Origin: Steromphala cineraria
Lineage: Eukaryota > Mollusca > Gastropoda > Trochida > Trochidae
DNA length: 64,000 nt
Assembly: GCA_916613615.1 (NCBI GenBank)
Contig: OU744724.1
Location: forward strand, 34,545,607-34,609,606
Direction: 5' to 3'
In this document: positions 10,928 through 25,205 of the stretch, in pieces
Position numbering within the stretch: the stretch's first letter is position 1
How the letters are laid out: each line of letters starts with the position of its first letter
Made by a program: the position numbers and the translations under genes
The notes under the pieces: generated by a model
The model's database searches: none
What the model saw: only the letters and a program-made list of their open reading frames with translations
What the model was told of the DNA's origin: nothing

Positions 10928-12486
10928 TTACATGTATGCACTCAGGTCAATTGCACGAAGCAAGGTACTGTCTTTGAGTCCATGGCGAGAACGGAACTTT
11001 CTCTTGGCAATCTCGGATCTAGGCCTTGTGTTGCACTGCCTGCTGCGTTTGTTTCCAAACCACTTCTTGACTTGATCAACACTAATTGATCCTGAGAGTG
11101 CGAGGGCTTCGCACACGGTGGCAGATGGATATGGATGATGAAGGTTTGATCGGTACCAGCTTTCCATGAATTGAACTGCACGTTTGGTCAGAGGTGGTCT
11201 TCGCTTCACGCCTGGAACACTGATACGAGACTGCTTGATGGTTTCTTGTTCCTTTTCTTCCAATAGAGCCAAGCTTTTCTCAACCCGATCCATAACCTGA
11301 AAAAATAAGAATACTTAAGATTAAACAAAGTTGAATTTGAAAACATAATTAACAGAACACTTTGGTAAAGAATAAACTGCATTAAAGGACAGAGCCATAA
11401 GAAATAATTGATTTGAAATTAACAGTTTTGGAAGGAATACATTGCAAAACATCAGATGTGTATATTTTGTTGAGTGAATGTTTACCTGGTGGATTTGAAC
11501 ATCAAAGTGCCGACAAAGCCAATCTTTGTAGTGTGCTGTCATCTGAGTATCTGTCATCAGGTTCATCCTTTCCATCTCAATACTTGCAGCATGGAAGCGG
11601 AAAAAGGTAGATAATTCTCGTACTTGGTCAGGGAAGCTTTTCTCCAAGTGTCGAAATCTGAAAAGGTAGATAATTGACATGTAAATCTGCTTGCGTTTTA
11701 TAAGTAGGCTTTAAACGCTCTTTCATATGTACATAATAATTGCCTTTAAGTTCATTATTGCACATATGCATATATTGTAAGGAACATTAATTTAAGGAAG
11801 TAACATCGTCACCGTCTTTCTGAACAAATACGTTTAAATCAAACTAACAGTTATGTTGATTTAAAAATAGTAAAAATCGTGTTCATTAACATGATTAATG
11901 AACTTACCTATTTTGCAGACTGCTCTCTCTAATGTGGATAGGAAGTTGATTTTCTTGTAGCATAGAACCAAACAGGACAGTAGGTTGTGAAACCTTCTTG
12001 CATACAGTCTCCAAAATCCCTCTTAAATCTTCTAGGACGATTTTGTTGGAAGTGGAAGTCTCAAAGAATTCCAAGGAAAAGGAGTGAGATTCTGTGTCAG
12101 GACTTGGAGCGCTCGTCTCTATGGCTGACAATAGTGATGACATAGGAAAAGATGCTGAATCATCCTCTGACATGTGTTCTTCATCCGGAAGAACAGGCGA
12201 GTCTGGTTCAATAGATTTGAAGAGAGCACTGAGAGATTTCTGGAACTCATCATCTGAGTTGACTGTGATGTTCTGTGTGTCATCTGAAACAAAAACAGGT
12301 ACAATTATATAACAGTCGCAACTCGACGAAAAAGGGTAACGTGTATCTTCGTTAAGTAGTTAAAATATTTTTAATCAATGTTTTATACATACCTATATCA
12401 GATGTGCCTCCAAAGTCAAATGACTCCCAGGACATAAGGTCTGTAGTAAAGATGTCGGAGGAAAGAGGATATTCGGAATTTGCCAT
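10928..12486 (-). CDS. TALE (PBC-like) homeodomain protein, array copy 4
   Basis: Exons 12486-12393, 12283-11908, 11657-11486 and 11296-10928; 336 residues, all frames open. Exon 2 has Arg to His (TESHS) and Glu to Val (ETVCKK); both recur only in copy 6, with which the predicted protein is identical. The C-terminus has the Arg form (STLLRAIDL). TATA 12541-12549, start about 12518, AATAAA at 10782-10777. Confidence 0.86.
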
Positions 12487-14105
12487 GTTTAACACTGATG
12501 AAGATGCAGATTGACAATGAGTCGAAGTTGTCAGCAACCACTTTTTATACAGAGTCAAGTTAACTGTGTTCACATGGTCATCAATTTGCCATCAAAACAA
12601 GTTCAACAGCATGTCTAAACGATGCGTACGCACTCAGTGAGTCATTCTCACTGATCCTAAGTTAATTAGACTTCTTAAGAAAACACTACTGATGGACATA
12701 AAGGAAACGATCAACGATGTTTTAACAAAAACAGAAAAAAATCAAAAGCAAACATATTGGAACTGAAGTTATTTTAACCAGTATTTTGTAATTGGACAAA
12801 CATCTTGGATACCATTTACTGTTTTGTAAACATTGAGGAAGTGAAACGTTTTCGTTGGTTTCACTCTTGTTTTAGGTGATGAATGTATTGTTATTGACAA
12901 TGATGAAGCATTAACATGCCACAAAGTTTTAGACAACAATTACTTGACAAAACTATTTCTGCGATATTACAGTTTTCTGCATATTGTGTTTGATATTCTT
13001 TGTTAATTCTTAGATTTTCTGATAGATAAAAGTTATAAAATTGCATTTTACAATACAATTATATAATTTAAACCCATGTTTACATTTACCATATAACCAT
13101 TTTGTAATACAAAGGAATTAAAAAAATATGAATACTATGATCAAATTTGTTTTGATTGAATGAGTAGTTTTAAACAACTATGATTATAAATGGAGTTATT
13201 TTTTTTCATGAAAAAATTTATTTTGAAAATTGGATAGATTGTCAAGAGTACTTTTTTATATGATTCTCAAAAATGTATGATATCAAAGTGCGTTTTAATA
13301 ATTACATGCACATTACAAATTATATATGGATGTTGGTTGACGACTTGGTTAAAACTTGTCATCGCCAATTTTTTAAAGAACCTATCATTTATTTTCCATG
13401 TCTTCTTTCTTCGTAAACCAAAACGTGTATGTCTTCTGCAGAGCATTAACCTGAAAACTTTTATTTTCCATTTCGAAATTGTGGTTTCTTCAAAATATAA
13501 CGAACATTCTTTCAGTAGACAATTTCAAATTTGAGCAGTTATTATTTTGAAGAACATACTTGACACTTGTCAATACTTCGAATTGCATTTGTCCAATTGG
13601 CGCTTGCTTAATATCATGTATTGTAATTAAAAACCATTTTCAATTTTGTAGTGTAATTGCTTTAGCGTGTAGATTGTTTATCATATATCTTAATCTTTGT
13701 CGTCATACCTTTACAAACCAACGTTAAATTTGTGAAGAAAACTTGAGTAGTGGATATTGAAACGTCTTTGGTATCCTTTGTCTGTATGACGCATACTTTT
13801 CGCCAAGAAATAGGTCAATTGCTCAGTAGGTTGTTATATTGAGTTAGGTGTAAATAGTGTCTCCCATAAGGTTCAAATTGTATCTTTAGTTCCGAAATAT
13901 CATTGCAAGACGTATTTGTAAATGCAACACATGACAATATATTCATTTCAAGGTTTTATTCAAACAAACAACAAATGTAACAAAACATTAATGTAGCATT
14001 TCATGTCATGCAAGACGTATACAATAGCACTTCATATCTGATAACAATCATAACAAGTGGTACACTGTTCATATACAAGTAATTGCAAAGATGTACACAA
14101 TCAAT

Positions 14106-15665
14106 TTACATGTATGCACTCAGGTCAATTGCACGAAGCAAGGTACTGTCTTTGAGTCCATGGCGAGAACGGAACTTTCTCTTGGCAATCTCGGATCTAG
14201 GCCTTGTGTTGCACTGCCTGCTGCGTTTGTTTCCAAACCACTTCTTGACTTGATCAACACTAATTGATCCTGAGAGTGCGAGGGCTTCGCACACGGTGGC
14301 AGATGGATATGGATGATGAAGGTTTGATCGGTACCAGCTTTCCATGAATTGAACTGCACGTTTGGTCAGAGGTGGTCTTCGCTTCACGCCTGGAACACTG
14401 ATACGAGACTGCTTGATGGTTTCTTGTTCCTTTTCTTCCAATAGAGCCAAGCTTTTCTCAACCCGATCCATAACCTGAAAAAATAAGAATACTTAAGATT
14501 AAACAAAGTTGAATTTGAAAACATAATTAACAGAACACTTTGGTAAAGAATAAACTGCATTAAAGGACAGAGCCATAAGAAATAGTTGATTTGAAATTAA
14601 CAGTTTTGGAAGGAATACATTGCAAAACATCAGATGTGTATATTTTGTTGAGTGAATGTTTACCTGGTGGATTTGAACATCAAAGTGCCGACAAAGCCAA
14701 TCTTTGTAGTGTGCTGTCATCTGAGTATCTGTCATCAGGTTCATCCTTTCCATCTCAATACTTGCAGCATGGAAGCGGAAAAAGGTAGATAATTCTCGTA
14801 CTTGGTCAGGAAAGCTTTTCTCCAAGTGTCGAAATCTGAAAAGGTAGATAATTGACATGTAAATATGCTTGCGTTTTATAAGTAGGCTTTAAATGCTCTT
14901 TCATATGTACATAATAATTGCCTTTAAGTGCATTATTGCACATATGCATATATTGTAAGGAACATTAATTTAAGGAAGTAACATCGTCACCGTCTTTCTT
15001 AACAAATACGTTTAAATCAAAACTAACAGTTATTTTGATTTAAAAATAGTAAAAATCGTGTTCATTAACATGATTAATGAACTTACCTATTTTGCAGACT
15101 GCTCTCTCTAATGTGGATAGGAAGTTGATTTTCTTGTAGCATAGAACCAATCAGGACAGTAGGTCGTGAAACCTTCTTGCATTCAGTCTCCAAAATCCCT
15201 CTTAAATCTTCTAGGACGATTTTGTTGGAAGTGAAAGTCTCAAAGAATTCCAAGGAAAAGGAGCGAGATTCTGTGTCAGGACTTGGAGCGCTCGTCTCTA
15301 TGGCTGACAATAGTGATGACATAGGAAAAGATGCTGAATCATCCTCTGACATGTGTTCTTCATCCGGAAGAACAGGCGAGTCTGGTTCAATAGATTTGAA
15401 GAGAGCACTGAGAGATTTCTGGAACTCATCATCTGAGTTGACTGTGATGTTCTGTGTGTCATCTGAAACAAAAACAGGTACAATTATATAACAGTCGCAA
15501 CTCGACGAAAAAGGGTAACGTGTATCTTCGTTAAGTAGTTAAAATATTTGTAATCAATGTTTTTTACATACCTATATCAGATGTGCCTCCAAAGTCAAAT
15601 GACTCCCAGGACATAAGGTCTGTAGTAAAGATGTCGGAGGAAAGAGGATATTCGGAATTTGCCAT
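14106..15665 (-). CDS. TALE (PBC-like) homeodomain protein, array copy 5
   Basis: Exons 15665-15572, 15462-15087, 14835-14664 and 14474-14106; 336 residues. Exon 2 carries Ser to Phe (FETFTS) and Gln to Arg (VSRPT), shared with copies 7 and 8, plus a private Phe to Ile (VLIGS). Homeodomain unchanged. TATA 15720-15728, start about 15697, AATAAA at 13960-13955. Confidence 0.86.
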
Positions 15666-17284
15666 GTTTAACACTGATGAAGATGCAGATTGACAATGAG
15701 TCGAAGTTGTCAGCAACCACTTTTTATACAGAGTCAAGTTAACTGTGTTCACATGGTCATCAATTTGCCATCAAAACAAGTTCAACAGCATGTCTAAACG
15801 ATGAGTACGCACTCAGTGAGTCATTCTCACTGATCCTAAGTTAATTAGACTTCTTAAGAAAACACTACTGATGGACATAAAGGAAACGATCAACGATGTT
15901 TTAACAAAAACAGAAAAAAATCAAAAGCAAACATATTGGAACTGAAGTTATTTTAACCAGTATTTTGTAATTGGACAAACATCTTGGATACCATTTACTG
16001 TTTTGTAAACATTGAGGAAGTGAAACGTTTTCGTTGGTTTCACTCTTGTTTTAGGTGATGAATGTATTGTTATTGACAATGATGAAGCATTAACATGCCA
16101 CAAAGTTTTAGACAACAATTACTTGACAAAACTATTTCTGCGATATTACAATTTTCTGCATATTGTGTTTGATATTCTTTGTTAATTCTTAGATTTTCTG
16201 ATAGATAAAAGTTATAAAATTGCATTTTACAATACAATTATATAATTTAAACCCATGTTTACATTTACCATATAACCATTTTGTAATACAAAGGAATTAA
16301 AAAAATATGAATACTATGATCAAATTTGTTTTGATTGAATGAGTAGATTTAAACAACTATGATTATAAATGGAGTTATTTTTTTTCTTGAAAAAATTGAT
16401 TTTGAAAATTGGATAGATTGTCAAGAGTACTTTTTTATATGATTCTCAAAAATGTATGATATCAAAGTGCGTTTTAATAATTACATGCACATTACAAATT
16501 ATATATGGATGTTGGTTGACGACTTGGTTAAAACTTGTCATCGCCAATTTTTTAAAGAACCTATCATTTATTTTCCATGTCTTCTTTCTTCGTAAACCAA
16601 AACGTGTATGTCTTCTGCAGAGCATTAACCTGAAAACTTTTATTTTCCATTTCGAAATTGTGGTTTCTTCAAAATATAACGAACATTCTTTCAGTAGACA
16701 ATTTCAAATTTGAGCAGTTATTATTTTGAAGAACATACTTGACACTTGTCAATACTTCGAATTGCATTTGTCCAATTGGCGCTTGCTTAATATCATGTAT
16801 TGTAATTAAAAACCATTTTCAATTTTGTAGTGTAATTGCTTTAGCGTGTAGATTGTTTATCATATATCTTAATCTTTGTCGTCATACCTTTACAAACCAA
16901 CGTTAAATTTGTGAAGAAAACTTGAGTAGTGGATATTGAAACGTCTTTGGTATCCTTTGTCTGTATGACGCATGCTTTTCGCCAAGAAATAGGTCAATTG
17001 CTCAGTAGGTTGTTATATTGAGTTAGGTGTAAATAGTGTCTCCCATAAGGTTCAAATTGTATCTTTAGTTCCGAAATATCATTGCAAGACGTATTTGTAA
17101 ATGCAACACATGACAATATATTCATTTCAAGGTTTTATTCAAACAAACAACAAATGTAACAAAACATTAATGTAGCATTTCATGTCATGCAAGACGTATA
17201 AAATAGCACTTCATATCTGATAACAATCATAACAAGTGGTACACTGTTCATATACAAGTAATTGCAAAGATGTACACAATCAAT

Positions 17285-18843
17285 TTACATGTATGCACTC
17301 AGGTCAATTGCACGAAGCAAGGTACTGTCTTTGAGTCCATGGCGAGAACGGAACTTTCTCTTGGCAATCTCGGATCTAGGCCTTGTGTTGCACTGCCTGC
17401 TGCGTTTGTTTCCAAACCACTTCTTGACTTGATCAACACTAATTGATCCTGAGAGTGCGAGGGCTTCGCACACGGTGGCAGATGGATATGGATGATGAAG
17501 GTTTGATCGGTACCAGCTTTCCATGAATTGAACTGCACGTTTGGTCAGAGGTGGTCTTCGCTTCACGCCTGGAACACTGATACGAGACTGCTTGATGGTT
17601 TCTTGTTCCTTTTCTTCCAATAGAGCCAAGCTTTTCTCAACCCGATCCATAACCTGAAAAAATAAGAATACTTAAGATTAAACAAAGTTGAATTTGAAAA
17701 CATAATTAACAGAACACTTTGGTAAAGAATAAACTGCATTAAAGGACAGAGCCATAAGAAATAATTGATTTGAAATTAACAGTTTTGGAAGGAATACATT
17801 GCAAAACATCAGATGTGTATATTTTGTTGAGTGAATGTTTACCTGGTGGATTTGAACATCAAAGTGCCGACAAAGCCAATCTTTGTAGTGTGCTGTCATC
17901 TGAGTATCTGTCATCAGGTTCATCCTTTCCATCTCAATACTTGCAGCATGGAAGCGGAAAAAGGTAGATAATTCTCGTACTTGGTCAGGGAAGCTTTTCT
18001 CCAAGTGTCGAAATCTGAAAAGGTAGATAATTGACATGTAAATCTGCTTGCGTTTTATAAGTAGGCTTTAAACGCTCTTTCATATGTACATAATAATTGC
18101 CTTTAAGTTCATTATTGCACATATGCATATATTGTAAGGAACATTAATTTAAGGAAGTAACATCGTCACCGTCTTTCTGAACAAATACGTTTAAATCAAA
18201 CTAACAGTTATGTTGATTTAAAAATAGTAAAAATCGTGTTCATTAACATGATTAATGAACTTACCTATTTTGCAGACTGCTCTCTCTAATGTGGATAGGA
18301 AGTTGATTTTCTTGTAGCATAGAACCAAACAGGACAGTAGGTTGTGAAACCTTCTTGCATACAGTCTCCAAAATCCCTCTTAAATCTTCTAGGACGATTT
18401 TGTTGGAAGTGGAAGTCTCAAAGAATTCCAAGGAAAAGGAGTGAGATTCTGTGTCAGGACTTGGAGCGCTCGTCTCTATGGCTGACAATAGTGATGACAT
18501 AGGAAAAGATGCTGAATCATCCTCTGACATGTGTTCTTCATCCGGAAGAACAGGCGAGTCTGGTTCAATAGATTTGAAGAGAGCACTGAGAGATTTCTGG
18601 AACTCATCATCTGAGTTGACTGTGATGTTCTGTGTGTCATCTGAAACAAAAACAGGTACAATTATATAACAGTCGCAACTCGACGAAAAAGGGTAACGTG
18701 TATCTTCGTTAAGTAGTTAAAATATTTTTAATCAATGTTTTATACATACCTATATCAGATGTGCCTCCAAAGTCAAATGACTCCCAGGACATAAGGTCTG
18801 TAGTAAAGATGTCGGAGGAAAGAGGATATTCGGAATTTGCCAT
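17285..18843 (-). CDS. TALE (PBC-like) homeodomain protein, array copy 6
   Basis: Exons 18843-18750, 18640-18265, 18014-17843 and 17653-17285; 336 residues. It has the same TESHS and ETVCKK variants as copy 4, 6357 bp to its left, so copies 4-5 and 6-7 look like a duplicated two-unit block. TATA 18898-18906, start about 18875, AATAAA at 17139-17134. Confidence 0.86.
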
Positions 18844-20463
18844 GTTTAACACTGATGAAGATGCAGATTGACAATGAGTCGAAGTTGTCAGCAACCACTT
18901 TTTATACAGAGTCAAGTTAACTGTGTTCACATGGTCATCAATTTGCCATCAAAACAAGTTCAACAGCATGTCTAAACGATGCGTACGCACTCAGTGAGTC
19001 ATTCTCACTGATCCTAAGTTAATTAGACTTCTTAAGAAAACACTACTGATGGACATAAAGGAAACGATCAACGATGTTTTAACAAAAACAGAAAAAAATC
19101 AAAAGCAAACATATTGGAACTGAAGTTATTTTAACCAGTATTTTGTAATTGGACAAACATCTTGGATACCATTTACTGTTTTGTAAACATTGAGGAAGTG
19201 AAACGTTTTCGTTGGTTTCACTCTTGTTTTAGGTGATGAATGTATTGTTATTGACAATGATGAAGCATTAACATGCCACAAAGTTTTAGACAACAATTAC
19301 TTGACAAAACTATTTCTGCGATATTACAGTTTTCTGCATATTGTGTTTGATATTCTTTGTTAATTCTTAGATTTTCTGATAGATAAAAGTTATAAAATTG
19401 CATTTTACAATACAATTATATAATTTAAACCCATGTTTACATTTACCATATAACCATTTTGTAATACAAAGGAATTAAAAAAATATGAATACTATGATCA
19501 AATTTGTTTTGATTGAATGAGTAGTTTTAAACAACTATGATTATAAATGGAGTTATTTTTTTTCATGAAAAAAATTGATTTTGAAAATTGGATAGATTGT
19601 CAAGAGTACTTTTTTATATGATTCTCAAAAATGTATGATATCAAAGTGCGTTTTAATAATTACATGCACATTACAAATTATATATGGATGTTGGTTGACG
19701 ACTTGGTTAAAACTTGTCATCGCCAATTTTTTAAAGAACCTATCATTTATTTTCCATGTCTTCTTTCTTCGTAAACCAAAACGTGTATGTCTTCTGCAGA
19801 GCATTAACCTGAAAACTTTTATTTTCCATTTCGAAATTGTGGTTTCTTCAAAATATAACGAACATTCTTTCAGTAGACAATTTCAAATTTGAGCAGTTAT
19901 TATTTTGAAGAACATACTTGACACTTGTCAATACTTCGAATTGCATTTGTCCAATTGGCGCTTGCTTAATATCATGTATTGTAATTAAAAACCATTTTCA
20001 ATTTTGTAGTGTAATTGCTTTAGCGTGTAGATTGTTTATCATATATCTTAATCTTTGTCGTCATACCTTTACAAACCAACGTTAAATTTGTGAAGAAAAC
20101 TTGAGTAGTGGATATTGAAACGTCTTTGGTATCCTTTGTCTGTATGACGCATACTTTTCGCCAAGAAATAGGTCAATTGCTCAGTAGGTTGTTATATTGA
20201 GTTAGGTGTAAATAGTGTCTCCCATAAGGTTCAAATTGTATCTTTAGTTCCGAAATATCATTGCAAGACGTATTTGTAAATGCAACACATGACAATATAT
20301 TCATTTCAAGGTTTTATTCAAACAAACAACAAATGTAACAAAACATTAATGTAGCATTTCATGTCATGCAAGACGTATACAATAGCACTTCATATCTGAT
20401 AACAATCATAACAAGTGGTACACTGTTCATATACAAGTAATTGCAAAGATGTACACAATCAAT

Positions 20464-22023
20464 TTACATGTATGCACTCAGGTCAATTGCACGAAGCAAG
20501 GTACTGTCTTTGAGTCCATGGCGAGAACGGAACTTTCTCTTGGCAATCTCGGATCTAGGCCTTGTGTTGCACTGCCTGCTGCGTTTGTTTCCAAACCACT
20601 TCTTGACTTGATCAACACTAATTGATCCTGAGAGTGCGAGGGCTTCGCACACGGTGGCAGATGGATATGGATGATGAAGGTTTGATCGGTACCAGCTTTC
20701 CATGAATTGAACTGCACGTTTGGTCAGAGGTGGTCTTCGCTTCACGCCTGGAACACTGATACGAGACTGCTTGATGGTTTCTTGTTCCTTTTCTTCCAAT
20801 AGAGCCAAGCTTTTCTCAACCCGATCCATAACCTGAAAAAATAAGAATACTTAAGATTAAACAAAGTTGAATTTGAAAACATAATTAACAGAACACTTTG
20901 GTAAAGAATAAACTGCATTAAAGGACAGAGCCATAAGAAATAGTTGATTTGAAATTAACAGTTTTGGAAGGAATACATTGCAAAACATCAGATGTGTATA
21001 TTTTGTTGAGTGAATGTTTACCTGGTGGATTTGAACATCAAAGTGCCGACAAAGCCAATCTTTGTAGTGTGCTGTCATCTGAGTATCTGTCATCAGGTTC
21101 ATCCTTTCCATCTCAATACTTGCAGCATGGAAGCGGAAAAAGGTAGATAATTCTCGTACTTGGTCAGGAAAGCTTTTCTCCAAGTGTCGAAATCTGAAAA
21201 GGTAGATAATTGACATGTAAATATGCTTGCGTTTTATAAGTAGGCTTTAAATGCTCTTTCATATGTACATAATAATTGCCTTTAAGTGCATTATTGCACA
21301 TATGCATATATTGTAAGGAACATTAATTTAAGGAAGTAACATCGTCACCGTCTTTCTTAACAAATACGTTTAAATCAAAACTAACAGTTATTTTGATTTA
21401 AAAATAGTAAAAATCGTGTTCATTAACATGATTAATGAACTTACCTATTTTGCAGACTGCTCTCTCTAATGTGGATAGGAAGTTGATTTTCTTGTAGCAT
21501 AGAACCAAACAGGACAGTAGGTCGTGAAACCTTCTTGCATTCAGTCTCCAAAATCCCTCTTAAATCTTCTAGGACGATTTTGTTGGAAGTGAAAGTCTCA
21601 AAGAATTCCAAGGAAAAGGAGCGAGATTCTGTGTCAGGACTTGGAGCGCTCGTCTCTATGGCTGACAATAGTGATGACATAGGAAAAGATGCTGAATCAT
21701 CCTCTGACATGTGTTCTTCATCCGGAAGAACAGGCGAGTCTGGTTCAATAGATTTGAAGAGAGCACTGAGAGATTTCTGGAACTCATCATCTGAGTTGAC
21801 TGTGATGTTCTGTGTGTCATCTGAAACAAAAACAGGTACAATTATATAACAGTCGCAACTCGACGAAAAAGGGTAACGTGTATCTTCGTTAAGTAGTTAA
21901 AATATTTTTAATCAATGTTTTTTACATACCTATATCAGATGTGCCTCCAAAGTCAAATGACTCCCAGGACATAAGGTCTGTAGTAAAGATGTCGGAGGAA
22001 AGAGGATATTCGGAATTTGCCAT
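20464..22023 (-). CDS. TALE (PBC-like) homeodomain protein, array copy 7
   Basis: Exons 22023-21930, 21820-21445, 21193-21022 and 20832-20464; 336 residues. Exon 2 has FETFTS and VSRPT like copies 5 and 8, but keeps Phe in VLFGS. The AP-1-like TGAGTCA present upstream of most copies reads AGAGTCA here (22175-22181). TATA 22078-22086, start about 22055, AATAAA at 20318-20313. Confidence 0.86.
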
Positions 22024-23645
22024 GTTTAACACTGATGAAGATGCAGATTGACAATGAGTCGAAGTTGTCAGCAACCACTTTTTATACAGAGTCAAGTTAA
22101 CTGTGTTCACATGGTCATCAATTTGCCATCAAAACAAGTTCAACAGCATGTCTAAACGATGAGTACGCACTCAGAGAGTCATTCTCACTGATCCTAAGTT
22201 AATTAGACTTCTTAAGAAAACACTACTGATGGACATAAAGGAAACGATCAACGATGTTTTAACAAAAACAGAAAAAAATCAAAAGCAAACATATTGGAAC
22301 TGAAGTTATTTTAACCAGTATTTTGTAATTGGACAAACATCTTGGATACCATTTACTGTTTTGTAAACATTGAGGAAGTGAAACGTTTTCGTTGGTTTCA
22401 CTATTGTTTTAGGTGATGAATGTATTGTTATTGACAATGATGAAACATTAACATGCCACAAAGTTTTAGACAACAATTACTTGACAAAACTATTTCTGCG
22501 ATATTACAATTTTCTGCATATTGTGTTTGATATTCTTTGTTAATTCTTAGATTTTCTGATAGATAAAAGTTATAAAATTGCATTTTACAATACAATTATA
22601 TAATTTAAACCCATGTTTACATTTACCATATAACCATTTTGTAATACAAAGGAATTAAAAAAATATGAATACTATGATCAAATTTGTTTTGATTGAATGA
22701 GTAGTTTTAAACAACTATGATTATAAATGGAGTTATTTTTTTTCATGAAAAAATTGATTTTGAAAATTGGATAGATTGTCAAGAGTACTTTTTTATATGA
22801 TTCTCAAAAATGTATGATATCAAAGTGCGTTTTAATAATTACATTCACATTACAAATTATATATGGATGTTGGTTGACGACTTGGTTAAAACTTGTCATC
22901 GCCAATTTTTTAAAGAACCTATCATTTATTTTCCATGTCTTCTTTCTTCGTAAACCAAAACGTGTATGTCTTCTGCAGAGCATTAACCTGAAAACTTTTA
23001 TTTTCCATTTCGAAATTGTGGTTTCTTCAAAATATAACGAACATTCTTTCAGTAGACAATTTCAAATTTGAGCAGTTATTATTATTTTGAAGAACATACT
23101 TGACACTTGTCAATAGTTCGAATTGCATTTGTCCAATTGGCGCTTGCTTAATATCATGTATTGTAATTAAAAACCATTTTCAATTTTGTAGTGTAATTGC
23201 TTTAGCGTGTAGATTGTTTATCATATATCTTAATCTTTGTCGTCATACCTTTACAAACCAACGTTAAATTTGTGAAGAAAACTTGAGTAGTGGATATTGA
23301 AACGTCTTTGGTATCCTTTGTCTGTATGACGCATACTTTTCGCCAAGAAATAGGTCAATTGCTCAGTAGGTTGTTATATTGAGTTAGGTGTAAATAGTGT
23401 CTCCCATAAGGTTCAAATTGTATCTTTAGTTCCGAAATATCATTGCAAGACGTATTTGTAAATGCAACACATGACAATATATTCATTTCAAGGTTTTATT
23501 CAAACAAACAACAAATGTAACAAAACATTAATGTAGCATTTCATGTCATGCAAGACGTATACAATAGCACTTCATATCTGATAACAATCATAACAAGTGG
23601 TACACTGTTCATATACAAGTAATTGCAAAGATGTACACAATCAAT

Positions 23646-25205
23646 TTACATGTATGCACTCAGGTCAATTGCACGAAGCAAGGTACTGTCTTTGAGTCCA
23701 TGGCGAGAACGGAACTTTCTCTTGGCAATCTCGGATCTAGGCCTTGTGTTGCACTGCCTGCTGCGTTTGTTTCCAAACCACTTCTTGACTTGATCAACAC
23801 TAATTGATCCTGAGAGTGCGAGGGCTTCGCACACGGTGGCAGATGGATATGGATGATGAAGGTTTGATCGGTACCAGCTTTCCATGAATTGAACTGCACG
23901 TTTGGTCAGAGGTGGTCTTCGCTTCACGCCTGGAACACTGATACGAGACTGCTTGATGGTTTCTTGTTCCTTTTCTTCCAATAGAGCCAAGCTTTTCTCA
24001 ACCCGATCCATAACCTGAAAAAATAAGAATACTTAAGATTAAACAAAGTTGAATTTGAAAACATAATTAACAGAACACTTTGGTAAAGAATAAACTGCAT
24101 TAAAGGACAGAGCCATAAGAAATAGTTGATTTGAAATTAACAGTTTTGGAAGGAATACATTGCAAAACATCAGATGTGTATATTTTGTTGAGTGAATGTT
24201 TACCTGGTGGATTTGAACATCAAAGTGCCGACAAAGCCAATCTTTGTAGTGTGCTGTCATCTGAGTATCTGTCATCAGGTTCATCCTTTCCATCTCAATA
24301 CTTGCAGCATGGAAGCGGAAAAAGGTAGATAATTCTCGTACTTGGTCAGGAAAGCTTTTCTCCAAGTGTCGAAATCTGAAAAGGTAGATAATTGACATGT
24401 AAATATGCTTGCGTTTTATAAGTAGGCTTTAAATGCTCTTTCATATGTACATAATAATTGCCTTTAAGTGCATTATTGCACATATGCATATATTGTAAGG
24501 AACATTAATTTAAGGAAGTAACATCGTCACCGTCTTTCTTAACAAATACGTTTAAATCAAAACTAACAGTTATTTTGATTTAAAAATAGTAAAAATCGTG
24601 TTCATTAACATGATTAATGAACTTACCTATTTTGCAGACTGCTCTCTCTAATGTGGATAGGAAGTTGATTTTCTTGTAGCATAGAACCAAACAGGACAGT
24701 AGGTCGTGAAACCTTCTTGCATTCAGTCTCCAAAATCCCTCTTAAATCTTCTAGGACGATTTTGTTGGAAGTGAAAGTCTCAAAGAATTCCAAGGAAAAG
24801 GAGCGAGATTCTGTGTCAGGACTTGGAGCGCTCGTCTCTATGGCTGACAATAGTGATGACATAGGAAAAGATGCTGAATCATCCTCTGACATGTGTTCTT
24901 CATCCGGAAGAACAGGCGAGTCTGGTTCAATAGATTTGAAGAGAGCACTGAGAGATTTCTGGAACTCATCATCTGAGTTGACTGTGATGTTCTGTGTGTC
25001 ATCTGAAACAAAAACAGGTACAATTATATAACAGTCGCAACTCGACGAAAAAGGGTAACGTGTATCTTCGTTAAGTAGTTAAAATATTTTTAATCAATGT
25101 TTTTTACATACCTATATCAGATGTGCCTCCAAAGTCAAATGACTCCCAGGACATAAGGTCTGTAGTAAAGATGTCGGAGGAAAGAGGATATTCGGAATTT
25201 GCCAT
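23646..25205 (-). CDS. TALE (PBC-like) homeodomain protein, array copy 8
   Basis: Exons 25205-25112, 25002-24627, 24375-24204 and 24014-23646; 336 residues, predicted protein identical to copy 7. The upstream spacer variants of copy 7, including AGAGTCA (25357-25363), are repeated 3182 bp away, so 7 and 8 are sister duplicates. TATA 25260-25268, start about 25237, AATAAA at 23500-23495. Confidence 0.86.
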
